DNA of 44,268 nt from Gloeomargaritaceae cyanobacterium C42_A2020_066 (GCA_015272465.1 JACYLR010000030.1:1-44268); one strand, 5' to 3'; positions 19,062 to 30,899 are shown, counted from the stretch's first letter. Notes: generated by a model not told the origin, from the sequence alone. Made by a program: numbers and translations.

Positions 19062-22000
19062 GTGGCGACTATGACCCTCACAGCCCTGACGGCAGCCCTT
19101 TGCCAATCCCCCCTACTCCAGGACGTGGTTGCCAAGCTGGGTAACCAGGGACGCGTCAGTTTGGGGGGTGCCCCCCGGCCGGCCCGGGCCCTCATTGCAG
19201 CAGCCCTGGGTGAGGCCCTGGATCGGCCCCTGGTGGTGATCACCGCCACCCTGGAGGAGGCCACCCTGTGGACGGGCCTGTTAGAAGCCTTCAGTCCCCA
19301 ACCTATAGCCTGCTACCCCACCTCGGAAGGCTCGCCCTACGAAGTCCTCGACCCAGAAAACGAAATCCTCTGGGGTCAACTCCAGGTGCTCAGTGATACC
19401 CTAGGGCGCCGCCGGCCGGCCGGGATTGTCGCCGCGGCCCGCGCCCTGCAACCCCACCTGCCCCCATCTGCGGTTTTCGAGGGCCGCTGTCTCACCCTCA
19501 GCCCCGGCTGCACCCTGGATTTGAAAACCCTAGGTCAACGGCTCAGCCAGTTGGGCTACAGCCGGGTAGACCTGGTGGAAAGTGAAGGTCAGTGGAGCCA
19601 GCGGGGTGACTTGGTGGATATCTACCCCGTAGCGGCTGAACTCCCCACTCGTTTGGAGTGGCTGGGGGACACCCTGGAGCGATTGCGGGAGTTTGATCCG
19701 GGCAGCCAGCGCTCCCTCGATCCCCTGGCCAGTCTCACGCTGACGCCGACGGATTACCAAGCCCTCGTCACCCCTGGCCTCACCCCCGACCACATCACCC
19801 AACTCCGGGCCAACACCGGGGGCTGGCGGCGCTACCTGGGCTTGGCCTACGGCCGGCCGGCCAACCTCCTCGATTACGTGCCCGCTGACAGCCTGGTCAT
19901 CCTGGACGAACCCCACCAGACGGAACTCCATCAGCAGCGCTGGCTCGATCACGTCAGTGAACACTGGCAGAGCCTAGAGCCACCCCTACCCGCCATCCAC
20001 CGATCTTGGCCAGAACTCACGGCCCAACTGGATAGTTTTACCCAGGTGCAACTGACCGAGTTAGCCAGCGGCCCTGGTCTGAACCTGGCCGGCCGGCCGG
20101 TACCCCTCAGCCCCCACCAGTTTGCTCGTCTGGCCGACTTTCTGCGGGATCAGCGCCAGCAAGGCATCACCCCCTGGTTGGTCTCCGCCCAGCCCTCTCG
20201 CTGCGTGGCCCTGCTGCAAGAGCACGACTGCCCCGCCCAGTTCGTGCCCAATCCCCAGGACAGCCCGGCGATCGAGCGCCTCCGCCAGCAAAAAGTCCCC
20301 ATCGCCCTCAAGTACACGGGCCTCGCAGAACTCCAGGGCTTCAGCCTGCCCAGTTTTCGCTTCCTGCTGGTTACCGACCGGGAGTTCTTCGGGCAGCACA
20401 GCTTGGCAACCCCCGGCTATGTCCGGCGGCGACGGCGGGCGACCTCAACCCAGGTGGATGTGCAGCGCCTGCGGCCGGGCGACTACGTGGTGCACCGCCA
20501 GCACGGATTCGGTCAGTTTCTGCGCCTAGAACATCTGGTTCTGGACAACCAAACCCGTGAGTACTTGGTCATCCAATACGCCGACGGCCTACTGCGGGTC
20601 GCGGTGGATCAAGTGGGCGTCCTTTCCCGCTACCGCGGCGGCGACAAGGCCCCCGAACTTCATGCCCTCACCGGCAAAACCTGGGAAAAGACCCGCGAGA
20701 AAGTCCGCAAGAGCCTGAAAAAGCTGGCGGTGGATCTGATCAAACTCTACGCCGAACGCAGCCAGCAACAGCGGCCGGCCTACGGCCCCGACAGCCCCTG
20801 GCAGCAGGAACTCGAAGAGTCCTTTCCCTACCCCCTTACGCCCGACCAAGCCAAGGCGATCCAGCAGGTCAAGCATGACCTGGAGACCCCGCAACCCATG
20901 GATCGGCTGGTGTGTGGCGATGTGGGCTTTGGCAAAACGGAAGTTGCGATTCGGGGGATTTTCAAGGTGGTTGTGGCGGGCAAACAGGTGGCCCTCCTCG
21001 CCCCCACGACGGTGCTGGCCCAACAGCACTACCACACCCTCAAGGAACGGTTTGCCCCCTACCCCGTCCAGGTGGCGCTCCTGAACCGGTTCCGCACCAC
21101 CCAGGAAAAACAGGCCATTCTCCAACGGCTGGCCAGCGGCGAACTGGATGTGGTGGTGGGCACCCACCAGTTACTGGGCAAGGGCGTCAAGTTCCGGGAT
21201 TTAGGACTCTTGGTGGTGGACGAGGAACAGCGCTTCGGGGTCAATCAAAAGGAACGGATCAAAGCCCTCAAAACCCAGGTGGATGTCCTCACCCTGACGG
21301 CGACGCCCATCCCCCGCACCCTGCACATGACCCTTTCTGGCCTGCGGGACATCAGCCTAATCACCACGCCACCGGCCGGCCGGCGCCCGATCAAAACCCA
21401 CCTAGCCCCCTACGACCCCGAAAGCATTCGTTCAGCCATCTGCCAGGAACTCGACCGGGGCGGGCAGGTGTTCTACGTGGTGCCGCGGGTGGAGGGAATC
21501 GACCAGGTGGCTGCCCAGTTGCAGCAGATGGTGCCCAGCGCTCGCATCCAGATCGCCCACGGCCAACTGGCCCCTGAGGAACTGGAAGTCGCCATGCTCG
21601 CCTTTGCCAACGGGGAAGCAGACGTGCTCGTTTGCACCACCCTCGTGGAATCAGGTCTGGATATTCCGCGGGTCAATACCATCCTGGTGGAAGAGGCCCA
21701 GCGGTTTGGCCTTGCCCAGTTATATCAACTGCGGGGTCGGGTGGGCCGTGCCGGCACCCAAGCCTATGCCTGGCTGTTCTACCCGGCCGGCCGTGCCCTC
21801 TCCGAAGAAGCCCGCCAGCGCCTGCAAGCCATTCAGGAGTTCACCCAACTGGGGTCGGGCTATCAGTTAGCCCTGCGCGACCTAGAAATTCGGGGCACCG
21901 GCAACCTATTGGGGGCGGAACAATCGGGCCAAGTCGCCGCCGTCGGCTTTGACCTCTACATGGACATGCTCCAGGAAGCCCTCCAGGAAATCCAAGGCCA

Positions 22001-22469
22001 GGCCATTCCCCAGGTGGAGGACACCCAGATCGACCTCAAGGTGAGCGCCTTCATCCCCAGTGAATACATCCCCGATGTCAACCAGAAGCTGGCGGCCTAC
22101 CGCAGCGTGGCTGCCGTCGACCATCCCGACCAATTGGTTCTGACCGCCGCCGACTGGACTGACCGCTACGGCCCCCTACCGCCCCCAGCCCAGCAGTTAC
22201 TGCGGGTGATGGCCCTCAAACAGGTCGCCCGCCGCCTAGGCTTTACCCGGATTCGCCCGGAAGGCAAACAGCACATCATTCTCGACACGCCCATGGCTGA
22301 AGCCGCTTGGAAGTCCCTGCACACCCAGTTACCGGACGGCCAGCAGGCGCGCTGGGTCTACAGTCCAGGCCGCGTCACCGTGCGTGGACTGGGGGTTCTA
22401 CCGGCTCCCCAGCAGATCGAGACTTTGATCACGGCCCTGGAAACCCTCAATGCTTCCCCGGCAACCTAA
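19062..22469 (+). CDS. mfd: Transcription-repair coupling factor Mfd
   Basis: 1135 aa; [16 protein letters not shown] (CarD-like RID), [65 protein letters not shown]. Confidence 0.97.
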   Translation: MATMTLTALTAALCQSPLLQDVVAKLGNQGRVSLGGAPRPARALIAAALGEALDRPLVVITATLEEATLWTGLLEAFSPQPIACYPTSEGSPYEVLDPENEILWGQLQVLSDTLGRRRPAGIVAAARALQPHLPPSAVFEGRCLTLSPGCTLDLKTLGQRLSQLGYSRVDLVESEGQWSQRGDLVDIYPVAAELPTRLEWLGDTLERLREFDPGSQRSLDPLASLTLTPTDYQALVTPGLTPDHITQLRANTGGWRRYLGLAYGRPANLLDYVPADSLVILDEPHQTELHQQRWLDHVSEHWQSLEPPLPAIHRSWPELTAQLDSFTQVQLTELASGPGLNLAGRPVPLSPHQFARLADFLRDQRQQGITPWLVSAQPSRCVALLQEHDCPAQFVPNPQDSPAIERLRQQKVPIALKYTGLAELQGFSLPSFRFLLVTDREFFGQHSLATPGYVRRRRRATSTQVDVQRLRPGDYVVHRQHGFGQFLRLEHLVLDNQTREYLVIQYADGLLRVAVDQVGVLSRYRGGDKAPELHALTGKTWEKTREKVRKSLKKLAVDLIKLYAERSQQQRPAYGPDSPWQQELEESFPYPLTPDQAKAIQQVKHDLETPQPMDRLVCGDVGFGKTEVAIRGIFKVVVAGKQVALLAPTTVLAQQHYHTLKERFAPYPVQVALLNRFRTTQEKQAILQRLASGELDVVVGTHQLLGKGVKFRDLGLLVVDEEQRFGVNQKERIKALKTQVDVLTLTATPIPRTLHMTLSGLRDISLITTPPAGRRPIKTHLAPYDPESIRSAICQELDRGGQVFYVVPRVEGIDQVAAQLQQMVPSARIQIAHGQLAPEELEVAMLAFANGEADVLVCTTLVESGLDIPRVNTILVEEAQRFGLAQLYQLRGRVGRAGTQAYAWLFYPAGRALSEEARQRLQAIQEFTQLGSGYQLALRDLEIRGTGNLLGAEQSGQVAAVGFDLYMDMLQEALQEIQGQAIPQVEDTQIDLKVSAFIPSEYIPDVNQKLAAYRSVAAVDHPDQLVLTAADWTDRYGPLPPPAQQLLRVMALKQVARRLGFTRIRPEGKQHIILDTPMAEAAWKSLHTQLPDGQQARWVYSPGRVTVRGLGVLPAPQQIETLITALETLNASPAT

Positions 22470-22518
22470 TTTCAGTCACTAATTTGAACGTTAACCTAGT
22501 CTTAATTTTGACAGGGTC

Positions 22519-22543
22519 GGCCGGCCGCCAAACCGGCCTTTTT
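22519..22543 (+). terminator. Terminator-like hairpin downstream of mfd, built from a GGCCGGCC copy
   Basis: GGCCGGccgccaaaCCGGCCTTTTT: 6-bp all-GC stem, 8-nt loop, T5 tract; intergenic. Confidence 0.6.
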
Positions 22544-22624
22544 GGTTCAGAGAAAACAATTCAGTTGAAACTTGTCAGAGTACCCTTTAAGCTAAGACTC
22601 TGAGGTACTGAGCGTCCTTCTCCC

Positions 22625-22921
22625 ATGACTGAAGCCTACATCGGTGTCAACTCTGACATGCCAGACGCCCTGTCTCGCGAAGTGCGTGTCACCCAATCGC
22701 GGTTGTTATTAGAGACCCTCCACACCGCAGATGAAATTGCCAAGCAGGGGTATTTCATCACCAGTTCCGAGCTAGCCGATCTAATGGATGTCAATGCCAG
22801 CGCCGTCACCAGTCGCGGTGAAGAGTGGCCTTGGCGGAATTGGATCGTCTCTCGGGTGCGACGGGAGGGCAATCAAATCCTTTGGCAACTGGAGCGAATC
22901 GACGGCAAAGCAGAGGATTAG
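22625..22921 (+). CDS. Conserved cyanobacterial hypothetical protein, possible HTH
   Basis: SREVRVTQSRLLLETLHTADEIAKQGYFITSSELADLMDVNASAVTSRGEEWPWRNWIVSRVRREGNQILWQLERID; helix-turn-helix-like spacing. Confidence 0.6.
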   Translation: MTEAYIGVNSDMPDALSREVRVTQSRLLLETLHTADEIAKQGYFITSSELADLMDVNASAVTSRGEEWPWRNWIVSRVRREGNQILWQLERIDGKAED

Positions 22922-23006
22922 CCATCCCAACCTCGCGCCCCAACCGCCCTGGTCAGTTTCCCCCAGAGCGGCCGGCCGAGACGGGTTGCTATGGGGGAAT
23001 ACGACC

Positions 23007-23363
23007 CTAGGACAGGGGGAGGCCCAGTCCACTGGTGAGGTTGTCCATTTTGGCCTTCATCGTGGCCGTCGAGGACTCATAAGCCCCCCGCAGGGCCGTG
23101 TACACCAGGGCCGATAGCTCTTCTGCTGTTTTACCTTCCAGCGCCGCCGGGTCGATCTCCACCCGCCGCGGTTCCTGGTTGCCGCTCAGAAAAATCTTGA
23201 CCAAGCCATCACCCGCTTGGCCCTCGATCTCCATGGCATCCAGTTCTTGCTGCATGCGGATTGCTTCATCCTGAACCTGCTGGGCCTTGCGGATGGCATC
23301 GGCCAACTCCTTCATCTTGCCGAGGCCAAACCCGAAGCCCTTTCCTTCCTTACCTTGGGTCAT
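23007..23363 (-). CDS. YbaB/EbfC family nucleoid-associated protein
   Basis: [62 protein letters not shown]. Confidence 0.9.
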   Translation of the reverse strand: MTQGKEGKGFGFGLGKMKELADAIRKAQQVQDEAIRMQQELDAMEIEGQAGDGLVKIFLSGNQEPRRVEIDPAALEGKTAEELSALVYTALRGAYESSTATMKAKMDNLTSGLGLPLS

Positions 23364-23518
23364 AACCAGTACCTAATGGGGGAATAGCCCTAGCCACTGG
23401 GGCTAAGGGTAAGGTTTCCCAGAAAACCACCCCGATTATACTGGCATCCCAGGCCCTGCACCGGACAGCGTGGTACCCTGGAGACGTTCTCTTCTGATGC
23501 TGTGTTGAGGTTGCGCCC

Positions 23519-23656
23519 ATGGTCGCCTCCCTAGTTCTGGCCAAGCTCCCCGAAGCCTACGCCATGTTTGACCCTCTGGTAGACATTTTGCCGGTGATTC
23601 CCGTCCTCTTTTTGCTGCTGGCCTTTGTGTGGCAAGCAGCCATCGGGTTCCGTTAG
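23519..23656 (+). CDS. psbK: Photosystem II reaction centre protein K precursor (45 aa; absent from the ORF track)
   Basis: Hand translation from ATG 23519: [81 protein letters not shown] is the PsbK signature. Confidence 0.95.
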   Translation: MVASLVLAKLPEAYAMFDPLVDILPVIPVLFLLLAFVWQAAIGFR

Positions 23657-23669
23657 GGGATAGATTCAT

Positions 23670-24980
<1,311 letters not shown>

Positions 24981-25050
24981 TCATCCTAGGGCCAGATAGT
25001 GGGGCCGGGGGCAGAGTTCAGGAAAACTCTAACTTTCCCGTGGAAAATTC

Positions 25051-25443
25051 CTACCTTCGATCTTCTTGGACGTTCAGCAGCTTGCGATAAAAGTCCTGGG
25101 GAAAGTCGATCTGCTGGTTCCGCTTGTGTTGAATTAATAAATCAATGAGATAGCCGACAAACTCGAAGGCCGGCATGTTCATGTCATAGGTTAGTTCCGG
25201 GTCACCATTGAACTGAATCTGGCAACGGCTCAGGCCGGCCGGAATACTTTCCGCATTCCAGGTAGCGGCGAAGGGTACATTTTCACCCCCATCAATGGCC
25301 CGTTCCCCCTCCAGATTGCCGGAGCGGTAGAGACTGAGGGCGTAGGGCAGGACGTCTTTGCGGTTCGCCTGGGGATAGTAGGGGGCGAACACCATGATTT
25401 CCTGCTTACCCGCAGCTTGCAGTTGGGATAAGACGGTGGGCAT
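25051..25443 (-). CDS. Conserved cyanobacterial small protein, possibly EbsA-like
   Basis: FAPYYPQANRKDVLPYALSLYRSGNLEGERAIDGGENVPFAATWNAESIPAGLSRCQIQFNGDPELTYDMNMPAFEFVGYLIDLLIQHKR; resembles recalled EbsA-family proteins, unverified. Confidence 0.5.
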   Translation of the reverse strand: MPTVLSQLQAAGKQEIMVFAPYYPQANRKDVLPYALSLYRSGNLEGERAIDGGENVPFAATWNAESIPAGLSRCQIQFNGDPELTYDMNMPAFEFVGYLIDLLIQHKRNQQIDFPQDFYRKLLNVQEDRR

Positions 25444-25469
25444 GGAAACCTCCTGAGAACACTGAGGAC

Positions 25470-26375
25470 TTAATCAGGGTTGGGACGAATACTCAGGCAA
25501 CTCCACCCTTGCCGCTGCCAGAGAGCCGCAACCATCCAGCCGTGTTTCTCTAGGCCAGCGACGAGGGGAGGAACCTGATCGGTCAGGACACCGCTGAGTA
25601 TACCCCAGGTTTTTGGGTGGACGGCCGGCCGTAGCCGAGGCACCACGTCCAGAATCACATCCAAGAGAATATTGCAGACAAATCCATCGAGGGGGCCGGG
25701 CAGAAGGGTCAGTAGGCGCTCCACACTCCCCTGCTCCACCACGAGATGACGGGGATCGAGGTGATTGAGGGCACGGTTTTGGCGGGTCGCGGTCACCGCC
25801 AGCGGGTCGGTATCCACGGCATAGACCTGTTCCACCCCTAGCAATAGGGCCGCCAAGCTGAGAATACCAGAGCCGCAACCAATATCCGCCACAGTCAGCG
25901 GCCCCTTGCGCCAGTGGGGGTCAAGGCGCATCTCTAGAGCCTCCAGACACAATTGAGTACTGGGGTGGGTACCGGTACCAAAGGCATAGCCCGGATCGAG
26001 TCGGAGAATGACCTGATCCGCACCCAGCGGCGGGGCTAACCAGGCCGGCAAGACCACCAGACGCTCCCCAATGGTTTGGGCCTGCCAGTGCCGCTTCCAG
26101 TGTTCGGCCCAGTCCTCCGGATCTAGGGTGACCGCCACCACTTGGGGCTGGGCCAAGCCTGAGGCCTGGGCGTCCTGGAGAAGTTCCTCGGTCAATTGCC
26201 CTAGGCCGGCCGGCCGCTCGGATTGGGGCAAATACCCCCGCACCACCACCCACTCAGGCCCCTGGGCCATACTTGCCGTACCCTGACAGCCCAATTCCTG
26301 GAGCCGCCAAAAAACCGTATCCTCCAGGTCGGCCGGGCAGGTCACCTGGATTTCCCACCACGGTGGGTTGCTCAT
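25470..26375 (-). CDS. prmA: Ribosomal protein L11 methyltransferase
   Basis: DPGYAFGTGTHPSTQLCLEALE ... VADIGCGSGILSLAALLLG ... VCNILLDVILDV. Confidence 0.93.
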   Translation of the reverse strand: MSNPPWWEIQVTCPADLEDTVFWRLQELGCQGTASMAQGPEWVVVRGYLPQSERPAGLGQLTEELLQDAQASGLAQPQVVAVTLDPEDWAEHWKRHWQAQTIGERLVVLPAWLAPPLGADQVILRLDPGYAFGTGTHPSTQLCLEALEMRLDPHWRKGPLTVADIGCGSGILSLAALLLGVEQVYAVDTDPLAVTATRQNRALNHLDPRHLVVEQGSVERLLTLLPGPLDGFVCNILLDVILDVVPRLRPAVHPKTWGILSGVLTDQVPPLVAGLEKHGWMVAALWQRQGWSCLSIRPNPD

Positions 26376-26397
26376 GCTACCTCCCCTCGCCTAACGG

Positions 26398-27984
26398 CTA
26401 CAGATTCACAACGTAGGCACTGGTAATGCCAGCAATCTGATGCACCAAAGGCAATACCTCAGAGGGTAGGGGGTCATCAATCCCCAGCACCATCACCGCA
26501 TCGCCACGAATCAGCTTGCGCCCCACCTGCATACTGGCAATGTTGACGTTATGGCTACCCAGAATTGAACCCAATTTACCGATGATCCCCGGCATATCCT
26601 GGTGCAGGGTGATCAGCATGTAGGCCGTTGGCGCCACACTGATCGGAAACCCATCAATGCTGGTGATCCGTACCTCGCCCGTATCAAGCAGTGCACCGGA
26701 AACACTGTGTTCGGAACGGGAGCCGCGGGCCGTCACCAAAATGGAACTGGAAAAGTCCTTGAGGGACTCATCCCGCGTTTCAATGACGCGAATGCCCCGT
26801 GCCTTGGCCTCCAAGGCAGCATTGACATAGTTCACCCGCTCGCGCAGGGCCGGAGCCAGCAAACCCTTGAGGACGGCAATCACCACCGGCTGGCTCTCCT
26901 GGTTGGCCAAGTTCCCCTGGAGCCGCACCGAGAGCACCTCAACACGTCCACCCGCCAACTGGCCTGCCAGGTTGCCCAGGGTCTCCGCCAAATCCAGATA
27001 GGGTTTGAGACGGGTGAGGACATCCGGGCGCAAACCGGGAATATTCACCGCCGAACGGGCTGGGAGCCCCAGGAGGACATCTCGAATCTGCTCGGCCACA
27101 TCAATCGCCACATTAACCTGGGCTTCAGCGGTGGATGCCCCTAGGTGGGGGGTGAGCACAACCTCCCGCCCCAAATGCAGCAGAGGGCTTTCTTTGGGGG
27201 GTTCGGCATCAAACACATCCAAGGCTGCCCCGGCCAATTCCCCCTTTTCGAGGGCTTCCACCAGCGCCGCCTCGTCAATCAGGCCCCCACGGGCACAGTT
27301 AATAATGCGGGTCGTTGGCTTGAGTAACTTCAAGGTTTCCCGGTTGATTAAGTGGGTGGTTTCCGGGGTTTTGGGGACGTGCAGGGTTATGTAGTCGGCC
27401 TCCCGGAGCAACACCTCCAATTCCACCAACCGGCAGCCCAGTTGCTCAGCCCGCTCCTGGGTGAGGAAGGGATCGTAGGCGAGGAGGCGCATCCCCATCG
27501 ACCGGGCAATGGTGGCCACATGGGCGCCAATTTTCCCCAGGCCAATGATCCCCAGGTTTTTCTTGTAAACCTCGACCCCCATGAATGCCTTGCGCTCCCA
27601 ACGGCCGGCCTTGACCGACTGGTCAGCCAAGGCAATATGGCGCGACAGGGCCAGCATCAACGCCACCGTGTGCTCCGCCGCCGCAATCGTATTCCCCTCT
27701 GGGGAGTTAACCACGACAACACCCCGCCGGGTGGCCGCTGGCACATCCACATTATCCACCCCGACGCCCGCCCGACCAATGATCTTGAGTTGGCGGCCGG
27801 CCTCAATCACCGCTTCGGTGACGCGGGTGCCGGAGCGAATCATCAGGGCATCGTAGCCGGGAATCAACGCCAGTAGCTCAGCGGGGGGCAGATTGGGCCG
27901 GTTATCAACCTCCGCCACTTGGGCGAGGATATCCAGGCCGGCCGCGTCAATCTCATCGGAGACAAGCACTCTGGGCATGAGCAA
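26398..27984 (-). CDS. serA: D-3-phosphoglycerate dehydrogenase
   Basis: 528 aa; GRAGVGVDNVDVPAATRRGVVVVNSPEGNT, LGIIGLGKIGAHVA, NCARGGLIDEAAL, C-terminal ACT domain. Confidence 0.96.
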   Translation of the reverse strand: MLMPRVLVSDEIDAAGLDILAQVAEVDNRPNLPPAELLALIPGYDALMIRSGTRVTEAVIEAGRQLKIIGRAGVGVDNVDVPAATRRGVVVVNSPEGNTIAAAEHTVALMLALSRHIALADQSVKAGRWERKAFMGVEVYKKNLGIIGLGKIGAHVATIARSMGMRLLAYDPFLTQERAEQLGCRLVELEVLLREADYITLHVPKTPETTHLINRETLKLLKPTTRIINCARGGLIDEAALVEALEKGELAGAALDVFDAEPPKESPLLHLGREVVLTPHLGASTAEAQVNVAIDVAEQIRDVLLGLPARSAVNIPGLRPDVLTRLKPYLDLAETLGNLAGQLAGGRVEVLSVRLQGNLANQESQPVVIAVLKGLLAPALRERVNYVNAALEAKARGIRVIETRDESLKDFSSSILVTARGSRSEHSVSGALLDTGEVRITSIDGFPISVAPTAYMLITLHQDMPGIIGKLGSILGSHNVNIASMQVGRKLIRGDAVMVLGIDDPLPSEVLPLVHQIAGITSAYVVNL

Positions 27985-28000
27985 AAATTAGGAAACGACC

Positions 28001-28471
28001 CTAGGACTGGTTCAGAATTCGCTGAACGATCTGGACGCCGGTGGCAGCTTGCCAGCCAAATAATGCTAACAGAAGGGTGTTCAGGGTGATATGTGCGACC
28101 CTAGCCCATTGCTTGCCCTGCTGCATCAGAGGCGACAGGGATGCAGAGGTGGCGACCAAACCTGTCATCCCCAAACCCACCAGCAGGTGAGGGCCAAAGA
28201 ACAGCTTGTGGTTATTGATATAAGTGACAGCCATGCCCCCCAAAGTGCCCAGCACCATCAGGGTGAGGAGGATGGAACCCGCTTGGTGGTGCACTTGAGC
28301 AAACTTACCTTTGAGGAGGGTGGATTTGGCTTCCCCCTTGGCTGACCGGGTGCGGATGACCTGGACACCGGTGTAGAGGGCATAGAAGGAAACAGCCAGG
28401 AGCACCCACATCAACACAGGATGAAAAAACGGCAAGGCGGGCCGCAACCACTGGGGAACAGAGAAATCCAT
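28001..28471 (-). CDS. DUF4079-type membrane protein
   Basis: Four hydrophobic segments; LPFFHPVLMWVLLAVSFYALYTGVQ, HHQAGSILLTLMVLGTLGGMAVTY, GPHLLVGLGMTGL. Confidence 0.65.
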   Translation of the reverse strand: MDFSVPQWLRPALPFFHPVLMWVLLAVSFYALYTGVQVIRTRSAKGEAKSTLLKGKFAQVHHQAGSILLTLMVLGTLGGMAVTYINNHKLFFGPHLLVGLGMTGLVATSASLSPLMQQGKQWARVAHITLNTLLLALFGWQAATGVQIVQRILNQS

Positions 28472-28507
28472 GATGGAAGACGCATGACAAAAGTTAACGA
28501 AATCCTA

Positions 28508-29035
28508 TCACGGCGACTTGCGGCGCTGATTGAGCCAGGCTTGTACCTCGGGCCTGAGGCATTGGCCAACCCGCGGCCGGGGTGGCTCACGATGGCGATC
28601 TCGGAAGCGGGCCTGGGCTTGGGTGCGGCGCACATCCTGCCAGAGGCGTTCGGAGGAGAACCATTCCGCCCCTGATCCGGTGGCCATCAGGCGAATCAGA
28701 TGGTCATCTGTAGCCACAATCAGGCGTGTTCGGCGCTGCTGGCGCTTGTGTTCAGCGCAGAGGAACTCGATATAGCTGTCCGCGGTTTGGCTTTTGTCGG
28801 TGAAGTGGACGTGTAACAGGTCTGTGTGGGAGAGGGCACGCGTTGGCTGGGATTGATGTTGAGCATCAAACACCACATCGGTAACCCAGCCCTGCACTGC
28901 ACTGTGGTTAATCAGGATCTCAATGAGCTGATTGCGGGCCACTTCTAGGCTGTGGCGATCTCGCGCGGTCTTTAGCGAGGCCCAAGCCCCGATGATGTTG
29001 TAGCCATCCACCAGAAGTTGGCAGGAGGCTGCCAC
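28508..29035 (-). CDS. NYN-domain (YacP/Rae1-like) RNase family protein
   Basis: LLVDGYNIIGAW; VVFDAQHQ; ADSYIEFLCAEHKRQQRRTRLIVATDDHLIR. Confidence 0.85.
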   Translation of the reverse strand: MAASCQLLVDGYNIIGAWASLKTARDRHSLEVARNQLIEILINHSAVQGWVTDVVFDAQHQSQPTRALSHTDLLHVHFTDKSQTADSYIEFLCAEHKRQQRRTRLIVATDDHLIRLMATGSGAEWFSSERLWQDVRRTQAQARFRDRHREPPRPRVGQCLRPEVQAWLNQRRKSP

Positions 29036-29093
29036 GGCTTCAATAATTCTTAACGTCTGACCCTATGGTACCGCAGGTGTACCGGAGACAGGA

Positions 29094-29795
29094 CTAGACC
29101 TGGGCGAAAAGCTGTTCCCAAGGCAGGTTCGGCCGGCCGGCCTGGGTGACAATTTCGACGATTTTATGGCGGGCGGCAGGCTGAAACAGGGCCTCGACGC
29201 AAACTTCAGCGACCCGCGTCCGGGGAATCCGCCCCTCAAATAGGGTGTCTGGCCCCTGCATCACTAGGGATTCCGTATTTTCAGTGTTGAGCAGTCCACC
29301 AGGACGGACGATGGTGTAGGGCAAGCCGCTGTCTTCGAGGTAGGTCTCTCCCTGGCGTTTCCAGTAGAGGATCAACCAAAACAGGTTGAGGGGATGAAAG
29401 AACTGGGAGACACACAGGGAGGAAACCAGCACAAAATGCTGCACCTTGGCCAGGCGAGCCGCATCCACCAGATTCTGTACCCCACAGCAGTCCACGGCCC
29501 AGGGGCCAGTGATCTCCAGACTGGGGCGGGCACCGGTGGCACAGATCAGGGCTGTGCTATTCCCCAGGGCAGGAGCAAGGGTGGCCCGTTGGGTGACATC
29601 GAGAAACACAAGCTCGGCCTCTGGGGGCAGGATTCGCCGGGCCAAGTCGAGATTGCGTACCCCGGCTCGTACAGGAATCTGGCGGCGCACCAGTTCTTGG
29701 ACAACTCGACGGCCGGTTTCTCCCGTGGCTCCCGCAACAAAAACCTGCATCGGTGGTGCATTGGCAAGGCGAACACTCCTGACCCTAGCACTCAC
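29094..29795 (-). CDS. Atypical SDR / NAD(P)H-binding protein
   Basis: MQVFVAGATGETGRRVVQELVRRQIPVRAGVRNLDLA ... YTIVRPGGLLN. Confidence 0.85.
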   Translation of the reverse strand: MSARVRSVRLANAPPMQVFVAGATGETGRRVVQELVRRQIPVRAGVRNLDLARRILPPEAELVFLDVTQRATLAPALGNSTALICATGARPSLEITGPWAVDCCGVQNLVDAARLAKVQHFVLVSSLCVSQFFHPLNLFWLILYWKRQGETYLEDSGLPYTIVRPGGLLNTENTESLVMQGPDTLFEGRIPRTRVAEVCVEALFQPAARHKIVEIVTQAGRPNLPWEQLFAQV

Positions 29796-29859
29796 AGGCC
29801 ATACCCCGGAAGGGCAGACCCGCAGGGTTGCAGCGCGCTCAACGCTTCCGGGTTAACTC

Positions 29860-30234
29860 CTAGGTAAACGCTGCTTCGAGGTAGACATCGAGGTAGAGAC
29901 GGCCGGCCGCCCGGTGGACGAGGGCCACATCGAATCGACAGGGCCAGTCACTCCAGTTGGGATGGGCTGCCAAAAAGGCCGCCGCCGCCTGGCGCAGGTG
30001 GGTCTGCTTGCGGTCGGTGAGGGCTGCGAGGCCCCCCTGATCCCAGTTACCAGTCCGCCGGGTTTTGACCTCGACAAAGCTGATCAGGTTGGGTTGGAGC
30101 GCCACCAAATCCAGTTCTCCCCAGGGGCAGCGCCAACGGCGGGCCACCACCTGCCAACCCTGGGCTGTCAGCCAATCGGCTACCAGGATTTCTCCGGCGA
30201 GGCCCGTAGCGGCCGGCCGACTACCCTCAGTCAT
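29860..30234 (-). CDS. yraN: YraN / UPF0102 family nuclease-fold protein
   Basis: LAGEILVADWLTAQGWQVVARRWRCPWGELDLVALQPNLISFVEVKTR. Confidence 0.92.
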   Translation of the reverse strand: MTEGSRPAATGLAGEILVADWLTAQGWQVVARRWRCPWGELDLVALQPNLISFVEVKTRRTGNWDQGGLAALTDRKQTHLRQAAAAFLAAHPNWSDWPCRFDVALVHRAAGRLYLDVYLEAAFT

Positions 30235-30899
30235 ACCCCCACCCCCTGCCCCATAAGCCTCTGGGGATCGAGGTCGGCAAGACGCTCAGCCGCCCTATCC
30301 AGGGCATAGCGCCCCCGCAAAAAGCCACTGTTCGCCCCTGGACACATCCAGGCCAATGGAGCAGCAGCAAAATGCTCTTGAAGCCGGACGACACTCTGCA
30401 CCTGACGGCCCCAGTGAAAGGTTTTGCGATGATGCAAGGGCCGCAGGGTACCCTGGGTATCAGGGAGCAAATGACGGCCCGTGAATAAAACACCCCCCGA
30501 TTCACCCCAGTAGAAGCAACTAGAACCAGGGGAGTAACCGGGCGTCCACAGGGCTGTCATCTGGGGCAGTTCTGTCCATGCAGAGCCAAAGGTCTGACAG
30601 TCAACCCCCGGCAGCAGGTAGGCTTCCTGTTCCTGTACCAGGACTTGGCATCCGAGCGCCTTCTGGAAAGCCGCCACTTGCGCCATCGCATCCCGATGGG
30701 TGAGCAACAGCCAGGCCACCCCTCCCCGATCTGCCAGGGCCGCGGCCCGTTCGGGACTCCAGGCCGGACAGTCCACCAGGAGGTTCCCCTGGGTTCCTAG
30801 AATGAGGTAGGCGGTGCCACCGAGGGTAGCCCGGTTGGGGGGAAAGGCGAACAGATCGGGCAAGACAGGCCGGAGTTCCAGGACGTCCACAAAATACAC
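30231..30899 (-). CDS. MBL-fold metallo-hydrolase
   Basis: DLFAFPPNRATLGGTAYLILGTQGNLLVDCPAW, WLLLTHRDAMAQVAAFQ, LWTPGYSPGSSCFYW; GTG start. Confidence 0.75.
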   Translation of the reverse strand: MYFVDVLELRPVLPDLFAFPPNRATLGGTAYLILGTQGNLLVDCPAWSPERAAALADRGGVAWLLLTHRDAMAQVAAFQKALGCQVLVQEQEAYLLPGVDCQTFGSAWTELPQMTALWTPGYSPGSSCFYWGESGGVLFTGRHLLPDTQGTLRPLHHRKTFHWGRQVQSVVRLQEHFAAAPLAWMCPGANSGFLRGRYALDRAAERLADLDPQRLMGQGVGV

